Assembly: GCA_964629015.1 (NCBI GenBank)
Contig: CAZVMN010000002.1
Span: 314,175-378,174, forward strand
From: Oceanococcus sp964629015
Lineage (GTDB): Bacteria; Pseudomonadota; Gammaproteobacteria; Nevskiales; Oceanococcaceae
DNA: 64,000 nucleotides
Direction: 5' to 3'
Below the pieces are notes generated by a model, which saw nothing but the letters and a program-made list of their open reading frames with translations, was not told the origin of the DNA and searched no databases. The translations under genes were made by a program, and so were the position numbers. Shown piece by piece: positions 18,987 through 27,700 of the stretch (its first letter is position 1; each line of letters begins with the position of its first letter).

Positions 18987-20005
18987 CGCGGCAATCCGGG
19001 GGCACTGCGCAACATCCACACAAACACCGGTGCGCCCAGCAAGGCGGTCACGATGCCAGTGGGCATTTCTGCCGGTGAGACCAGCACGCGTGCCAGCGTG
19101 TCTGCAATCAACAGCAAACCACCACCACCAAGCAGCGTTGCCGGTAGCAAACGACGATGATCCGGTCCCAGCCACAGCCGCAGCATGTGCGGCACCACCA
19201 AGCCGACAAACGCGATAACGCCGGCCAAGGCGACCGAGGTCGCCACACTCAAGGCCACCAACACCACCAAACGGCGCTTGACCGCATCCACGGCGATGCC
19301 CAGATGACGCGCTTCGGATTCCCCGAGCAGAAAGGCGTTGAGCATTCGCGCATGGGCCGGCAGGATCAGCAGCATCGGCAGCAGAACCAGCGCACCGAAG
19401 CCCACGCGCGCCCAGTTGGCGCCATCCAAGCCACCCATCTGCCACAGGCTCATGCGTCGCAGCATGTCATCGTCGACAAAGTAATCCAGCGTGCTGTTGA
19501 TCGCACCTGCCAACGCGGTAATGGCAATCCCGGCCAGCAGCATGGTCATCACTGACGTGCCAGAACGTCGCGTGGCCAAACCATAAACCAGCGCACTGGC
19601 GGCCAGACCACCGATGAACGCGCCCAAGGCCACCACCGACAAACCCGACCACTGGGCATAGCCGCCCAGTGATGCGCCAAATACGATCGCCAGACTCGCG
19701 CCCAGTGAGGCCCCGCTGGTCACACCGATAATCGACGGGTCCGCCAGCGGATTGCGAAACAGCCCCTGCATGACCGCGCCACTGACCGCGAGCACCGCAC
19801 CCACCAGAAATGTCAGCAGGGTTCGCGGCGCGCGCAGTTCCCACAGCACCAAACCCGGATCAATCCCTTGGGCCGGCTTGCCCTGGGCCGTGGCCAGCAC
19901 ATCCATCAGGGAAATGCTGGCTGGCCCGGTCAAAAGGCTGCTCAGCGCCGCGCACACACACATCCCCGCCAACAGGCTTAGGCTCAGGGGGAGTGATGTG
20001 CGCAT
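18983..20005 (-). CDS. btuC: FecCD-type ABC permease for cobalamin (BtuC-like)
   Basis: About 340 residues with around ten membrane helices, typical of the FecCD/BtuC family. Characteristic stretches include LRAPRTLLTFLVGAVLAVSG, QGLFRNPLADPSIIGVTSG and GVIAFVGLVVPHMLRLWLG. I start at the ATG at 20005; the TTG at 20014 is possible. It follows the lipoprotein gene by about 20 bases and overlaps the ATPase gene by ATGA. Inner-membrane channel of the B12 importer. Confidence 0.92.
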   Translation of the reverse strand: MRTSLPLSLSLLAGMCVCAALSSLLTGPASISLMDVLATAQGKPAQGIDPGLVLWELRAPRTLLTFLVGAVLAVSGAVMQGLFRNPLADPSIIGVTSGASLGASLAIVFGASLGGYAQWSGLSVVALGAFIGGLAASALVYGLATRRSGTSVMTMLLAGIAITALAGAINSTLDYFVDDDMLRRMSLWQMGGLDGANWARVGFGALVLLPMLLILPAHARMLNAFLLGESEARHLGIAVDAVKRRLVVLVALSVATSVALAGVIAFVGLVVPHMLRLWLGPDHRRLLPATLLGGGGLLLIADTLARVLVSPAEMPTGIVTALLGAPVFVWMLRSAPGLPR

Positions 20006-20026
20006 GCGGTTCAAGCCGGTTTGGTC

Positions 20027-21190
20027 TTACTGAATAAAATCGATATTGGTCGGCACCAGCACGGTATCGACCAGATCCACCAGTATGCTGTCATCGGTAT
20101 CCACAATGGTCACACCCGGGGCCGCTGCATCGAGCTGAGCCACCCACAAGCGACCGCGCGAATCCAGAACAATATCACCCAGATTCTGATCCGCCAGATC
20201 GGCCACCGCAGCGCCTTCATAGCCAACCTCGCCAGTTTCCGGGTTGAATGCGAACACGCTGGCGCTGCCAAAACTGGTGCTGCCGGTGAAGTAGGCCCGA
20301 CCACCCGAGCGCACGGTCATGCCTTGCAGCTGACCATACGGCGCGGCGCTTTGATTGCCATCATCCAGCACCGTCTCTACGCTGTAATCCAGGCTGTCGA
20401 TCGCCACAATGCCGCCGTTGTAGAGCGGTGCAAAGCTGCCGTCATAGCCGCCCACCGCGATGGCCAAAACCTCGCCGTTATCGGGGTTCTCACTCAGGCC
20501 AGTCACGTTGTGCACGCCCAGGTCGATACCCAACAAGCTGTCCTGAGAGCCTTGCTCACGCGTATCAACCTCTGTATCGGTGGTGGTATCGATCACCGCC
20601 ACGTAGGACGAACGCACGGCGGAGAAAGCCTCCAGGCGCTGCATGCCAACGTAAAGCAACTCACCCTGCAGCAGCGCCGCGGCCATTTCCGGCACACCAT
20701 CAGGATCATAGTGCGACAGGTCAATTTCACCGATCTTGAAATCGGCTTCCCGATCGGCAGCCGGATTCACAATCCACATTTTTCCGCTGCCGTAGCGCAG
20801 CACATAGGCCTTGGTCGGGCTGACCTCGACCATCGTGTACGGATTGCTCTGACTGTCTTCGTCTGCACTTTGGGTGGAATAGGTGTAGATCGGCGTCGCC
20901 GGATCATCGACCGAGTAGCGGCTGATGGTGTTGGTACCGAACTTGAGCAAGCGATAGAAATGCCCCGCCCCACCAACCACGGTCACATCCGAACTTGAGG
21001 TGCCATCAAGTTCATTGCTCGCCGTGATCGGCAAATCGACGCTCACAACACTGTGCGCGCCGGCATCGTAACCGGCCGTGCGCGTACCGATGACCGCACC
21101 GCTATCGGCGAGCTCGCCTGCGCCATTGTTGTCGCTGCCGCATGCGGCCAGAGCCAGGGCGCTGACCGCCAAAGCGTATTGCAGTTTCAT
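20027..21190 (-). CDS. beta-propeller-like surface lipoprotein of the B12 operon (BtuG-like candidate)
   Basis: 387 residues; signal peptide with lipobox ALAAC, so a lipoprotein. The rest is beta-rich with repeating propeller-like units, for example GELLYVGMQRLEAF, SYVAVIDTTTDTEVDT, GGIVAIDSLDYSVETV and GRLWVAQLDA, similar to YVTN-type blades. It lies two bases after the receptor gene, with GAGGAG before its ATG, and before the permease, within the riboswitch operon. In Bacteroides the B12-binding lipoprotein BtuG is a propeller that sits on BtuB. An equivalent role here is inference from fold impression and gene order. An alternative is a periplasmic binding accessory. Confidence 0.7.
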   Translation of the reverse strand: MKLQYALAVSALALAACGSDNNGAGELADSGAVIGTRTAGYDAGAHSVVSVDLPITASNELDGTSSSDVTVVGGAGHFYRLLKFGTNTISRYSVDDPATPIYTYSTQSADEDSQSNPYTMVEVSPTKAYVLRYGSGKMWIVNPAADREADFKIGEIDLSHYDPDGVPEMAAALLQGELLYVGMQRLEAFSAVRSSYVAVIDTTTDTEVDTREQGSQDSLLGIDLGVHNVTGLSENPDNGEVLAIAVGGYDGSFAPLYNGGIVAIDSLDYSVETVLDDGNQSAAPYGQLQGMTVRSGGRAYFTGSTSFGSASVFAFNPETGEVGYEGAAVADLADQNLGDIVLDSRGRLWVAQLDAAAPGVTIVDTDDSILVDLVDTVLVPTNIDFIQ

Positions 21191-21192
21191 GT

Positions 21193-23097
21193 TTATGCTC
21201 CTCTTGAGAAGGTGTAATTGATGGTGAGGTGATAGCTGCGCCCCGGTCGGGGGAAGCCGTTGAATTGGGCGTGCGTTTGATCCAGCAAATTGCGCACTTC
21301 CAGCCCCATGCCCAGCCCGAAGGCATCAACATTGAGGCCACTGGAATGCAGCCGCGTACTCGGGGCTTTGAGCAGATTGCTGGTGTCGTAGTACTGCTCG
21401 CCTTCGAACAGAAACTCGTAGAAGAAGCGCCAAGCTCCTGGCATTACGCGGTCCGGCAGGGCCTGATTGATGCGCGCATAGGCCTGCCAACGTGCCCTCC
21501 CCGGCAGCTGGCGCCCGCGCGAAGCGCGAACCTCCGTGCGGTCTTCGCTTTCCAGCCAGGTGGTGTTGAGGGTCAGCGCCGTCGACGACGACAGACGCCA
21601 GTCCGACTCCAGCTCCAGCCCATAAATCAGCGCTCGATCGGTATTGATGGCGCGCCCGACACCGCGCGCGTCGTAAACAAAACTGATCGCGTCATGCAGC
21701 TCTTGCGCGAATAGCGCCGTGCGGACGCGCACACTCGCAGCCCTGCAATCCAGGCCGAGGTCGACCAACATCAGCTCTTCCGGCCGCAAGGCCGGATTGC
21801 CAGTGACGTATCCGCGGTCGCCATAGCGCTCAATAAAGCCGGGCGCACGCTGACGATAAGCCACATGGCCCAAGGGATCACAGCGCCCCGAAGCACGCTG
21901 AAAACGCCACGCGAGCTGTGGCTCTATGAACAACTCATCGTCATCGTTGGTGCGCGCATCCTGGTCTTTGACCGCGTCGCGCAAAGCATTCACGTGGACG
22001 CTGGCATCCAAAGCCAGTGCCTCAACAGGACGCGCATGCCACACACCCGCAAGTGTCAGTTGATGGCGCGTGACCTGACGCGTCGCATCCGGCGCCGTGG
22101 CATCACGGCTGCTGTAGTCGTGCCAGGCGGCCTGAGCAAACCAGCCCCACATCAGCGTGTCATTGCCGCTACTCAGCGCCAGGCGACGACTGCGCATGCG
22201 CAGATCCTGGTCACCCAGCCCAATACGACTGCCGGGGTCGGTGTAATGCTCACGCAGGGACTGCCACTGCAGCGCCACGTAGGCCTCGTCATGGTTGCGC
22301 CAGCGCAGGTTGGCCAGATTCAGATCGGTGCTGAGGTTGGTCCCGGGATCGCTGGAATTGACCCGGTCGGGCAAATCCTGATCCTGCGTGAAGCCGTAGA
22401 GCAGCGCATCCACATTGTCGTCTCCCCAATCCCAACGCTGACGCAGCAGAGCAAAAGATTGATCGCGTCCGGCATGGGCACGGGGCTCGTAGGCCAGACG
22501 CTCTGGATCAGCGGGATCAAACGGTTTGTAGGGGTTACGAATGGGGAAATCATTGTCAGTCACCTCGCGGCCAAGACTGAGCAAGCCCCCTTCCCACCCC
22601 GCAAGCGCGGCGCTGCGCCAACTGGCAAAGCTGCCATAGCCTGCCTGAACGCCCGTTACGCCGTGTTCCGGGGGACGCAAGTCAATCGCGCCAGCACCGT
22701 TGGCACCCAAGGAAAGTGGTGCCCCACCTCGATAGATGTTGGCGTGATCAACAACAGCGGTGGGAAACAGCGCCAGATTGATGGCCTGCCCACCGGCCAA
22801 CTCCAGCGGTATGCCATCAAACAGCACCTGCACATGGCGCGCAGCACTGCCACGCAAACTGGCTTCGGCATAAGCCCCCAGCCCTCCGGTGCTGCGAATT
22901 TGCACGCCAGCGGCGGGGGCCAGCAATTCGGACAACTCACGCGAACGATCACGTGGGTTGTTCATCCGGGTCACACTGTGCGGGTTCTGCACCGGTTGGG
23001 TTTGCACCGTAACAACCGGCAAACGCACGGCGCCCTCGTCCGCTGCGCTTGCAGCCGACGACGCGATGAAAAAGAAAAGGACAAAATTGCGCCTCAC
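21193..23097 (-). CDS. btuB: TonB-dependent vitamin B12 receptor, BtuB-like
   Basis: 634-residue outer-membrane receptor with signal peptide ending ASAAD, a TonB-box-like VVTVQT soon after, plug domain (about 40-150, including ASLRGSAARHVQVLFDGIPL) and a barrel ending in a strand HLTINYTFSRGA. Size fits BtuB (about 600) better than siderophore receptors (over 700). GTG start at 23097 with AGAGG upstream. The cobalamin riboswitch 116 bases upstream makes B12 the most likely ligand. First gene of the five-gene operon. Confidence 0.9.
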   Translation of the reverse strand: MRRNFVLFFFIASSAASAADEGAVRLPVVTVQTQPVQNPHSVTRMNNPRDRSRELSELLAPAAGVQIRSTGGLGAYAEASLRGSAARHVQVLFDGIPLELAGGQAINLALFPTAVVDHANIYRGGAPLSLGANGAGAIDLRPPEHGVTGVQAGYGSFASWRSAALAGWEGGLLSLGREVTDNDFPIRNPYKPFDPADPERLAYEPRAHAGRDQSFALLRQRWDWGDDNVDALLYGFTQDQDLPDRVNSSDPGTNLSTDLNLANLRWRNHDEAYVALQWQSLREHYTDPGSRIGLGDQDLRMRSRRLALSSGNDTLMWGWFAQAAWHDYSSRDATAPDATRQVTRHQLTLAGVWHARPVEALALDASVHVNALRDAVKDQDARTNDDDELFIEPQLAWRFQRASGRCDPLGHVAYRQRAPGFIERYGDRGYVTGNPALRPEELMLVDLGLDCRAASVRVRTALFAQELHDAISFVYDARGVGRAINTDRALIYGLELESDWRLSSSTALTLNTTWLESEDRTEVRASRGRQLPGRARWQAYARINQALPDRVMPGAWRFFYEFLFEGEQYYDTSNLLKAPSTRLHSSGLNVDAFGLGMGLEVRNLLDQTHAQFNGFPRPGRSYHLTINYTFSRGA

Positions 23098-23212
23098 ACC
23101 CGAGCCTCTTGCCGATGTTCCTATCAGCGAGGTTGGGCCGGGGAAGCGACGAAGCAGGCAAAGCCCAGGCGGCGACTTCCTCGAACTCAGCCCTCCGCTG
23201 AATCGATGAAAA

Positions 23213-23354
23213 CACCCAGGCTGGTATCGGGCTTGAAGATGAACTTCTTACCGTTGCGGGGGCAGCGCCGGACTGGCGGCTGAGGGACTCAGCGCGTCAC
23301 CGGACTTCCCATTTCAGTCGGACTGACGCAGTGTGCGGCAGACAGACACCTTGG
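23213..23354 (-). promoter_or_regulatory. cobalamin riboswitch
   Basis: Read on the minus strand the region has the conserved cobalamin aptamer strings in order: ATGGGAA then GGTG, then TCCGGCGCTGCCCCCGCAAC (about 23251-23271) followed by GGTAA, and the B12-box-like AGCCCGATACCAGCC (about 23218-23233). The start near 23354 is approximate. It lies 116 bases before the btuB start and would lower expression of the uptake operon when cobalamin is bound, probably by masking the start region, since no terminator run of T is seen. Confidence 0.9.
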
Positions 23355-23403
23355 ACGTAGCCGCGCAGAATACGCCAAGCGGATGGACAGTCGCAATCTG
23401 CGG

Positions 23404-23820
23404 CTAGGACTTTTTGGATTTCGAGCGGCGGCTGCGGCTGCTTTTCTCGGCGCTCGCAAACGCCGCTTTCAAGTCCTTGGGTAAAGCCCATTTTTGTTGG
23501 CCTGCCCAGGCCACAAACGCGGCCAATTTGACCGGCGTATCCTGATGCGGCTGTTTGACCGCACGCACTGCCAAAGCGTTGTCCTTGGCAGCCAACGCCT
23601 CAAGCAAAGGCCCCTGGCGCTGACACATTGTGATCAGCCATGGCGGGTCAGACTCACCGCCCAGCGGCGTACTCGACAAGGCTGAACGCAGCACCAGAAA
23701 ACTGTCCACGCCGAGGCTGTCGGGTTCAACATCGACACTCAAGGCCAAGCATTGCCAAGCCGGCAGCTGCCGATTTGAGGTCCAGCGCGACCAATCCGGT
23801 GTGGTTGTCACGGCAACCAT
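23404..23820 (-). CDS. small unknown protein of the ZorAB-like operon, Trp-rich with basic tail
   Basis: 138 residues, no signal peptide or membrane segment. The N-terminus DWSRW and PAWQCLALSVDVEPDSL is followed by a helical segment PVKLAAFVAWAGQQKWALP and a Lys/Arg/Ser tail (about the last 15 residues). I have a weak impression that the W...W...LALS arrangement occurs in other uncharacterised proteobacterial proteins, but no function is known to me. Its ATG overlaps the stop of the 59-residue gene (TGATG), so it is the fourth, translationally coupled gene of the operon. The basic tail suggests nucleic-acid or membrane contact, which is inference only. Confidence 0.7.
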   Translation of the reverse strand: MVAVTTTPDWSRWTSNRQLPAWQCLALSVDVEPDSLGVDSFLVLRSALSSTPLGGESDPPWLITMCQRQGPLLEALAAKDNALAVRAVKQPHQDTPVKLAAFVAWAGQQKWALPKDLKAAFASAEKSSRSRRSKSKKS

Positions 23821-23999
23821 CAGCCCGACTCAGCACGCACGCGGCGCGACTTGGTGCGCCGCTTGGGTTTAACCACGCCCTGGTCGGCTTTGGTTTCGCG
23901 TTCTGGCACGTGGAACTCAAAACTTCCCATATGCTCCGCACGCATCTTGCGCCGGAGGATGTTGAACGGCTCGAAATTGACGAAATTCGGCAAACTCAT
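23820..23999 (-). CDS. very small basic protein (59 aa) of the ZorAB-like operon
   Basis: Open frame of 59 codons plus stop from ATG 23999 to TGA at 23820. N-terminal MSLPNFVNFEPFNILRRKM is hydrophobic/aromatic and may form an amphipathic helix. The C-terminal third is Lys/Arg-rich (KPKRRTKSRRVR). No signal peptide. It is joined on both sides by TGATG overlaps: its ATG with the ZorB-like stop, and its stop with the ATG of the 138-residue gene. These exact couplings are the main reason to call it real. Function unknown. Confidence 0.68.
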   Translation of the reverse strand: MSLPNFVNFEPFNILRRKMRAEHMGSFEFHVPERETKADQGVVKPKRRTKSRRVRAESG

Positions 24000-24790
24000 C
24001 AGCTTTCCAACTCCAGTATCTTGGCCATTTTCGATTGGATATCCGTGCGAATACGGAATTCCACACGTTGTGAGCGGGCGAAATCCTCGGTGCCATCCGG
24101 TTTATAGATCAGCTTTGAGGAGGACAATCCGTTGGCCGTGAGATGTTTACGCAACCACGGCAGGTAACCACCCAAGCGCGGGTTGTCGAGCATGACGTAG
24201 CGCAACACGCTGCGCGAGCGTTCGTAGGACAGATCCATGTTTTTCAGGTAGGCATCCAGTGGCGACGCGGGGTTGCTGCGGTTCCAGAAACTGGAGGTAT
24301 GCCCCTCGATACGCAGCTCCTCGATGCTGTCACCAAAGCCGTCCTGCGTAATGACCTGCAAATAGCGCGGGAAGAAGTCATTGAGGATGTCGCGAAACTC
24401 GTCGGTGATTGTCGAAGAACCCACTGCAAACAGGACCTCCGGCTCGTTGAAGCGGACGGTCAGATCATCCTCGATTTCCGCATTCCATTTGGGCAGATCA
24501 GCGCCAAACTCGAGCATCAGCTCGTGATACAGCTCATCGCGTTTTTTGTCATAGAGGACGGCGACTTCCTTGACGCTGTCCACATTCATCTGGGCACCCT
24601 TGAGCTTGGTCTGCAAGCTCTCCACCGTCTGCTTCCAGGCTTGCTCATGCGCCGCACTTTCTTCCTGTTGCGTCAGCATGAAGTAGAGCATCAGCAGGAA
24701 AAACAGGATCAACGCGCCGCCGAGCAAGTCGGCCGCGGAAATCCAGTGATCGTCGCGCGGGAGGCTATCCAAAGTCTCGTCGTTGAACAT
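23999..24790 (-). CDS. OmpA/MotB-family protein, ZorB-like
   Basis: 263 residues. One membrane helix (about 22-42, ISAADLLGGALILFFLLMLY) includes an Asp at its start in the position of the proton-carrying Asp of MotB. A predicted coiled coil follows (45-95), then an OmpA-type peptidoglycan-binding domain (about 105-255) with VLFAVGSSTITDEF, LRIEGHTSS and the C-terminal RSQRVEFRI. Layout and spacing match ZorB/MotB stator partners. It begins three bases after the giant MotA-like gene, so the pair most likely form a stator-like proton channel anchored to the cell wall. No flagellar genes are nearby. Confidence 0.88.
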   Translation of the reverse strand: MFNDETLDSLPRDDHWISAADLLGGALILFFLLMLYFMLTQQEESAAHEQAWKQTVESLQTKLKGAQMNVDSVKEVAVLYDKKRDELYHELMLEFGADLPKWNAEIEDDLTVRFNEPEVLFAVGSSTITDEFRDILNDFFPRYLQVITQDGFGDSIEELRIEGHTSSFWNRSNPASPLDAYLKNMDLSYERSRSVLRYVMLDNPRLGGYLPWLRKHLTANGLSSSKLIYKPDGTEDFARSQRVEFRIRTDIQSKMAKILELES

Positions 24791-24793
24791 GGC

Positions 24794-27700
24794 TTACACC
24801 TCCCGCGCGATTCCAACCACTTCGCGCAATCGGTTAGTCAACGGGGTGTAATCCTCGACAAACTTCTCTGACAAGGCTGCCAGCTGCTGGCCGAAGGTGG
24901 TCAACGCACGCTTGAGTTCATCATCCATGGCGTGATCGACACGAATAACCTGCTCTTCAATGCGCTCAGCAATATCAGACAGATGCCGGTTCATATCGCT
25001 GTTGCCCGTGACGATGCGCTCTTCGATGTTTTCCAGCGATTTGCTGGTCTCATCCACAATGTGCGCGAAGCGTTTGAGGTGATTTTCAATTTGCACACGC
25101 TGCGAATCGATACCGCCGAGCAAGGCTGAAATATTGCGCGACACGTCGATGAAGATTTCCGATTTGGAAGCGATCTCATCGAAACGACGTGTGGCCGTGT
25201 CCATGTTCTTGGTGCTGCGGGACTGCATACCCACCATATCGTCGAGTTGTGTGCGGTAAGTCTCCATCCACTCGATCAACTCGCTGATGGCGTTGGTGAA
25301 GCCACCCAGTTTTTCCCAGAACTGCCCGGAGAACTGGGTGTTGAACTGCTTGATCAACTCTTCCAGCACGTTCATCAGACCCTTGGGGCTGTAATCCACC
25401 TGACGTTGGGTGTTTTCTTCCAGCGCTTGGTGAATCGCGGTGAGCTGCTTCTTGGTGTCGTCGTGGGCATTGCGCATCTCATCCACAATGCCATCACGAG
25501 CGCCGTCCGGCCCGACGATGGCCATACGCAGGTCATCCACCGCATCAGCCACCGTGGTGGCCAGGTTGTTGACATCACCTGACAGACCGCCGCCCATTTC
25601 ACCCAGCGCACCGACCATACCGTCGGACAATTCGCCCAAGCCCGTATTCACGCTATCGAGGCGTTCGATCAGCGCAGCGGCGTCCTCACCCATCGCGCTA
25701 CGCAGCGCATCGCTGGTTCTTGCCAGTGCTTTGGCCAGTTCCATCTGGCCCTGCTGCAGTTGCTGACCCAGCTCTGCGGTGACGGTGCGGGCTGCACCGT
25801 CGGGTCCGACCAAGGCATCGCGGATTTCACTAACAGCCGTGGTGACCTGCGCCGCCATCGCATCGCGGTTGTTCTGCATCGCATCGGCCAGCGCCTGGCT
25901 GTTCGCGCCGAGCACATCGGCAAGTTTGTCGCCCAGTGCGTCGGAGCCGCTGCGCAAGGTTTCCATGCGTTCCAACAGTGCAGCGTTGTCGCCGCCCAGA
26001 GCCGATTGCAGCGACTCGATCGCTTTGGCCACGCCAGACATCTGCGCTGCGGTCTTTTCGCTGCCGGCAGCAAGACCCTCGTTGAGCGCGGCAAGATCTT
26101 TCTCGACGCCATCGCGCAAGCCTTCGGAGACCCGTGCCAAAGCCTTGGCCAACTCCATCTGACCACCCTGCATGGCACTCTTGAGCCCGGCTGCTGCGCC
26201 ATCCGGGCCCACCAGCGCGTCACGCATTTCGCTGACCGCGGTGGTGATCTGCGCGGCCATGGCATCACGATTGTTTTGCAGCGCTTCAGCCAGCGCCTGG
26301 TTGTTGGTGCCCAGCACATCGGCCAGTTTGTCGCCCAAGGCTTCAGAACCGCTGCGTAAGGTTTCCATACGCTCCAGAAGTGCGGCGTTGTCACCACCCA
26401 GCGCGCCTTGAAGTGTCTCAATGGCTTTGGCCACACCTGACATCTGCTCGGCGGTCTTGGCGCTGCCCGCGGCCAAACCGGCGTTCAGTGCGGCAAGATC
26501 TTTTTCAACGCCTTCGCGCAGACCTTCGGACACTCGGGTCAGGGCTTTGGCCAACTCCATCTGACCGGCTTGCATGTTCTCGGAGAGCGAGCCTTGCAGC
26601 GCCTCGACAGCGCGAGCGACGCCACCCATTTCTTCCGCCGTGAGCGCCTGACTGTCAGCGAGGCGCTGGTTCAGCCCCGCAAGGTCGGCATCCAATGTCT
26701 CGCGTAGGTTCGACGAAGCCCGCTCCAAGGCTTTGCTCAAATCAGCCTGACCGCTCTGCATGACCGACTTGAGGCCGGCCGCGGCACCATCGGGCCCGAC
26801 CAGCGCATCACGAATCTCGCTGACAGCCGTGGTGATCTGCGCCGCCATGGCATCGCGGTTGTTCTGCAAAGCGTCCGCCAGCGCTTGGTTGTTAGCACCC
26901 AGCACATCGGCCAGTTTGTCGCCCAATGCGTCAGAACCACTGCGCAGCGATTCCATGCGCTCCAACAGCGAATGGCTGTCCTCGCCCATGGCGCTCTGCA
27001 AAGATTCAATCGCTTTGGCGACCGCTTGCATCTGTTCAACGCTGCGATCGCCGCTGAGTGCGAGGCTTTCTCCCAACGCCGCCGTGTCGCGACTGGCCGC
27101 ATCACGCAACTCATCGGACATGCGTTGTACGGTGTCGACAAGATGCTGTCCGTTGGCCCCGAGCGCTTCGCTCAAGCGATCACCGAGCACCTCGGACCCA
27201 CTGCGCAGACCATCCAGTTTCTCAATCAGTTGGGCGGCGTCCTCACCCATCGCGCCGCGCAGACTCTCAATCGCCTCACCGACGGAGCGCATTTGCTGGG
27301 CCGTGGATTCCGCGCTGCGTTGCGCATGACTCTCAAGGCGCTCGCCCAGCCCAGCTTCTAAAGCGGTCGTGGCCTGGGCCAGCTTGTCGAAGCCTGCGCC
27401 CGATGCGCTGTCCATTTTCTTAAGTTGATCGAGCAAGGCTTGATCACGAGCATCCGCTGACTGCACCGCGCGGGTGACCTCATCTAACGATGTCCGAAGC
27501 GTTTCGGCTTGATCTCGCGCCTGATCGCGAGACTCCTCTTGAAGATCGCGCAGCGAGGCCAGCAGCGGGGACTTTTTGTCATCGGTCAGGCTGGCTTCAA
27601 CACCGCGCATGGCCGCGATCAAGTCTTTCAAACTGACCCGTTCTCCGGTATCCGATGCGCCGAACATGAACAGGTGGCGAAACTTGACCAAGATGCCGCC

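Noticed and set aside
18987..19445. N-terminal extension of the ATPase frame
   Set aside because: It lies wholly inside the permease gene in another frame; the ATGA overlap start at 18986 gives a normal-length ATPase.
21865..23283. 472-codon plus-strand frame antisense to the B12 receptor and riboswitch
   Set aside because: It covers the receptor gene and the riboswitch in reverse, with no domain or signal; high GC produces such frames.
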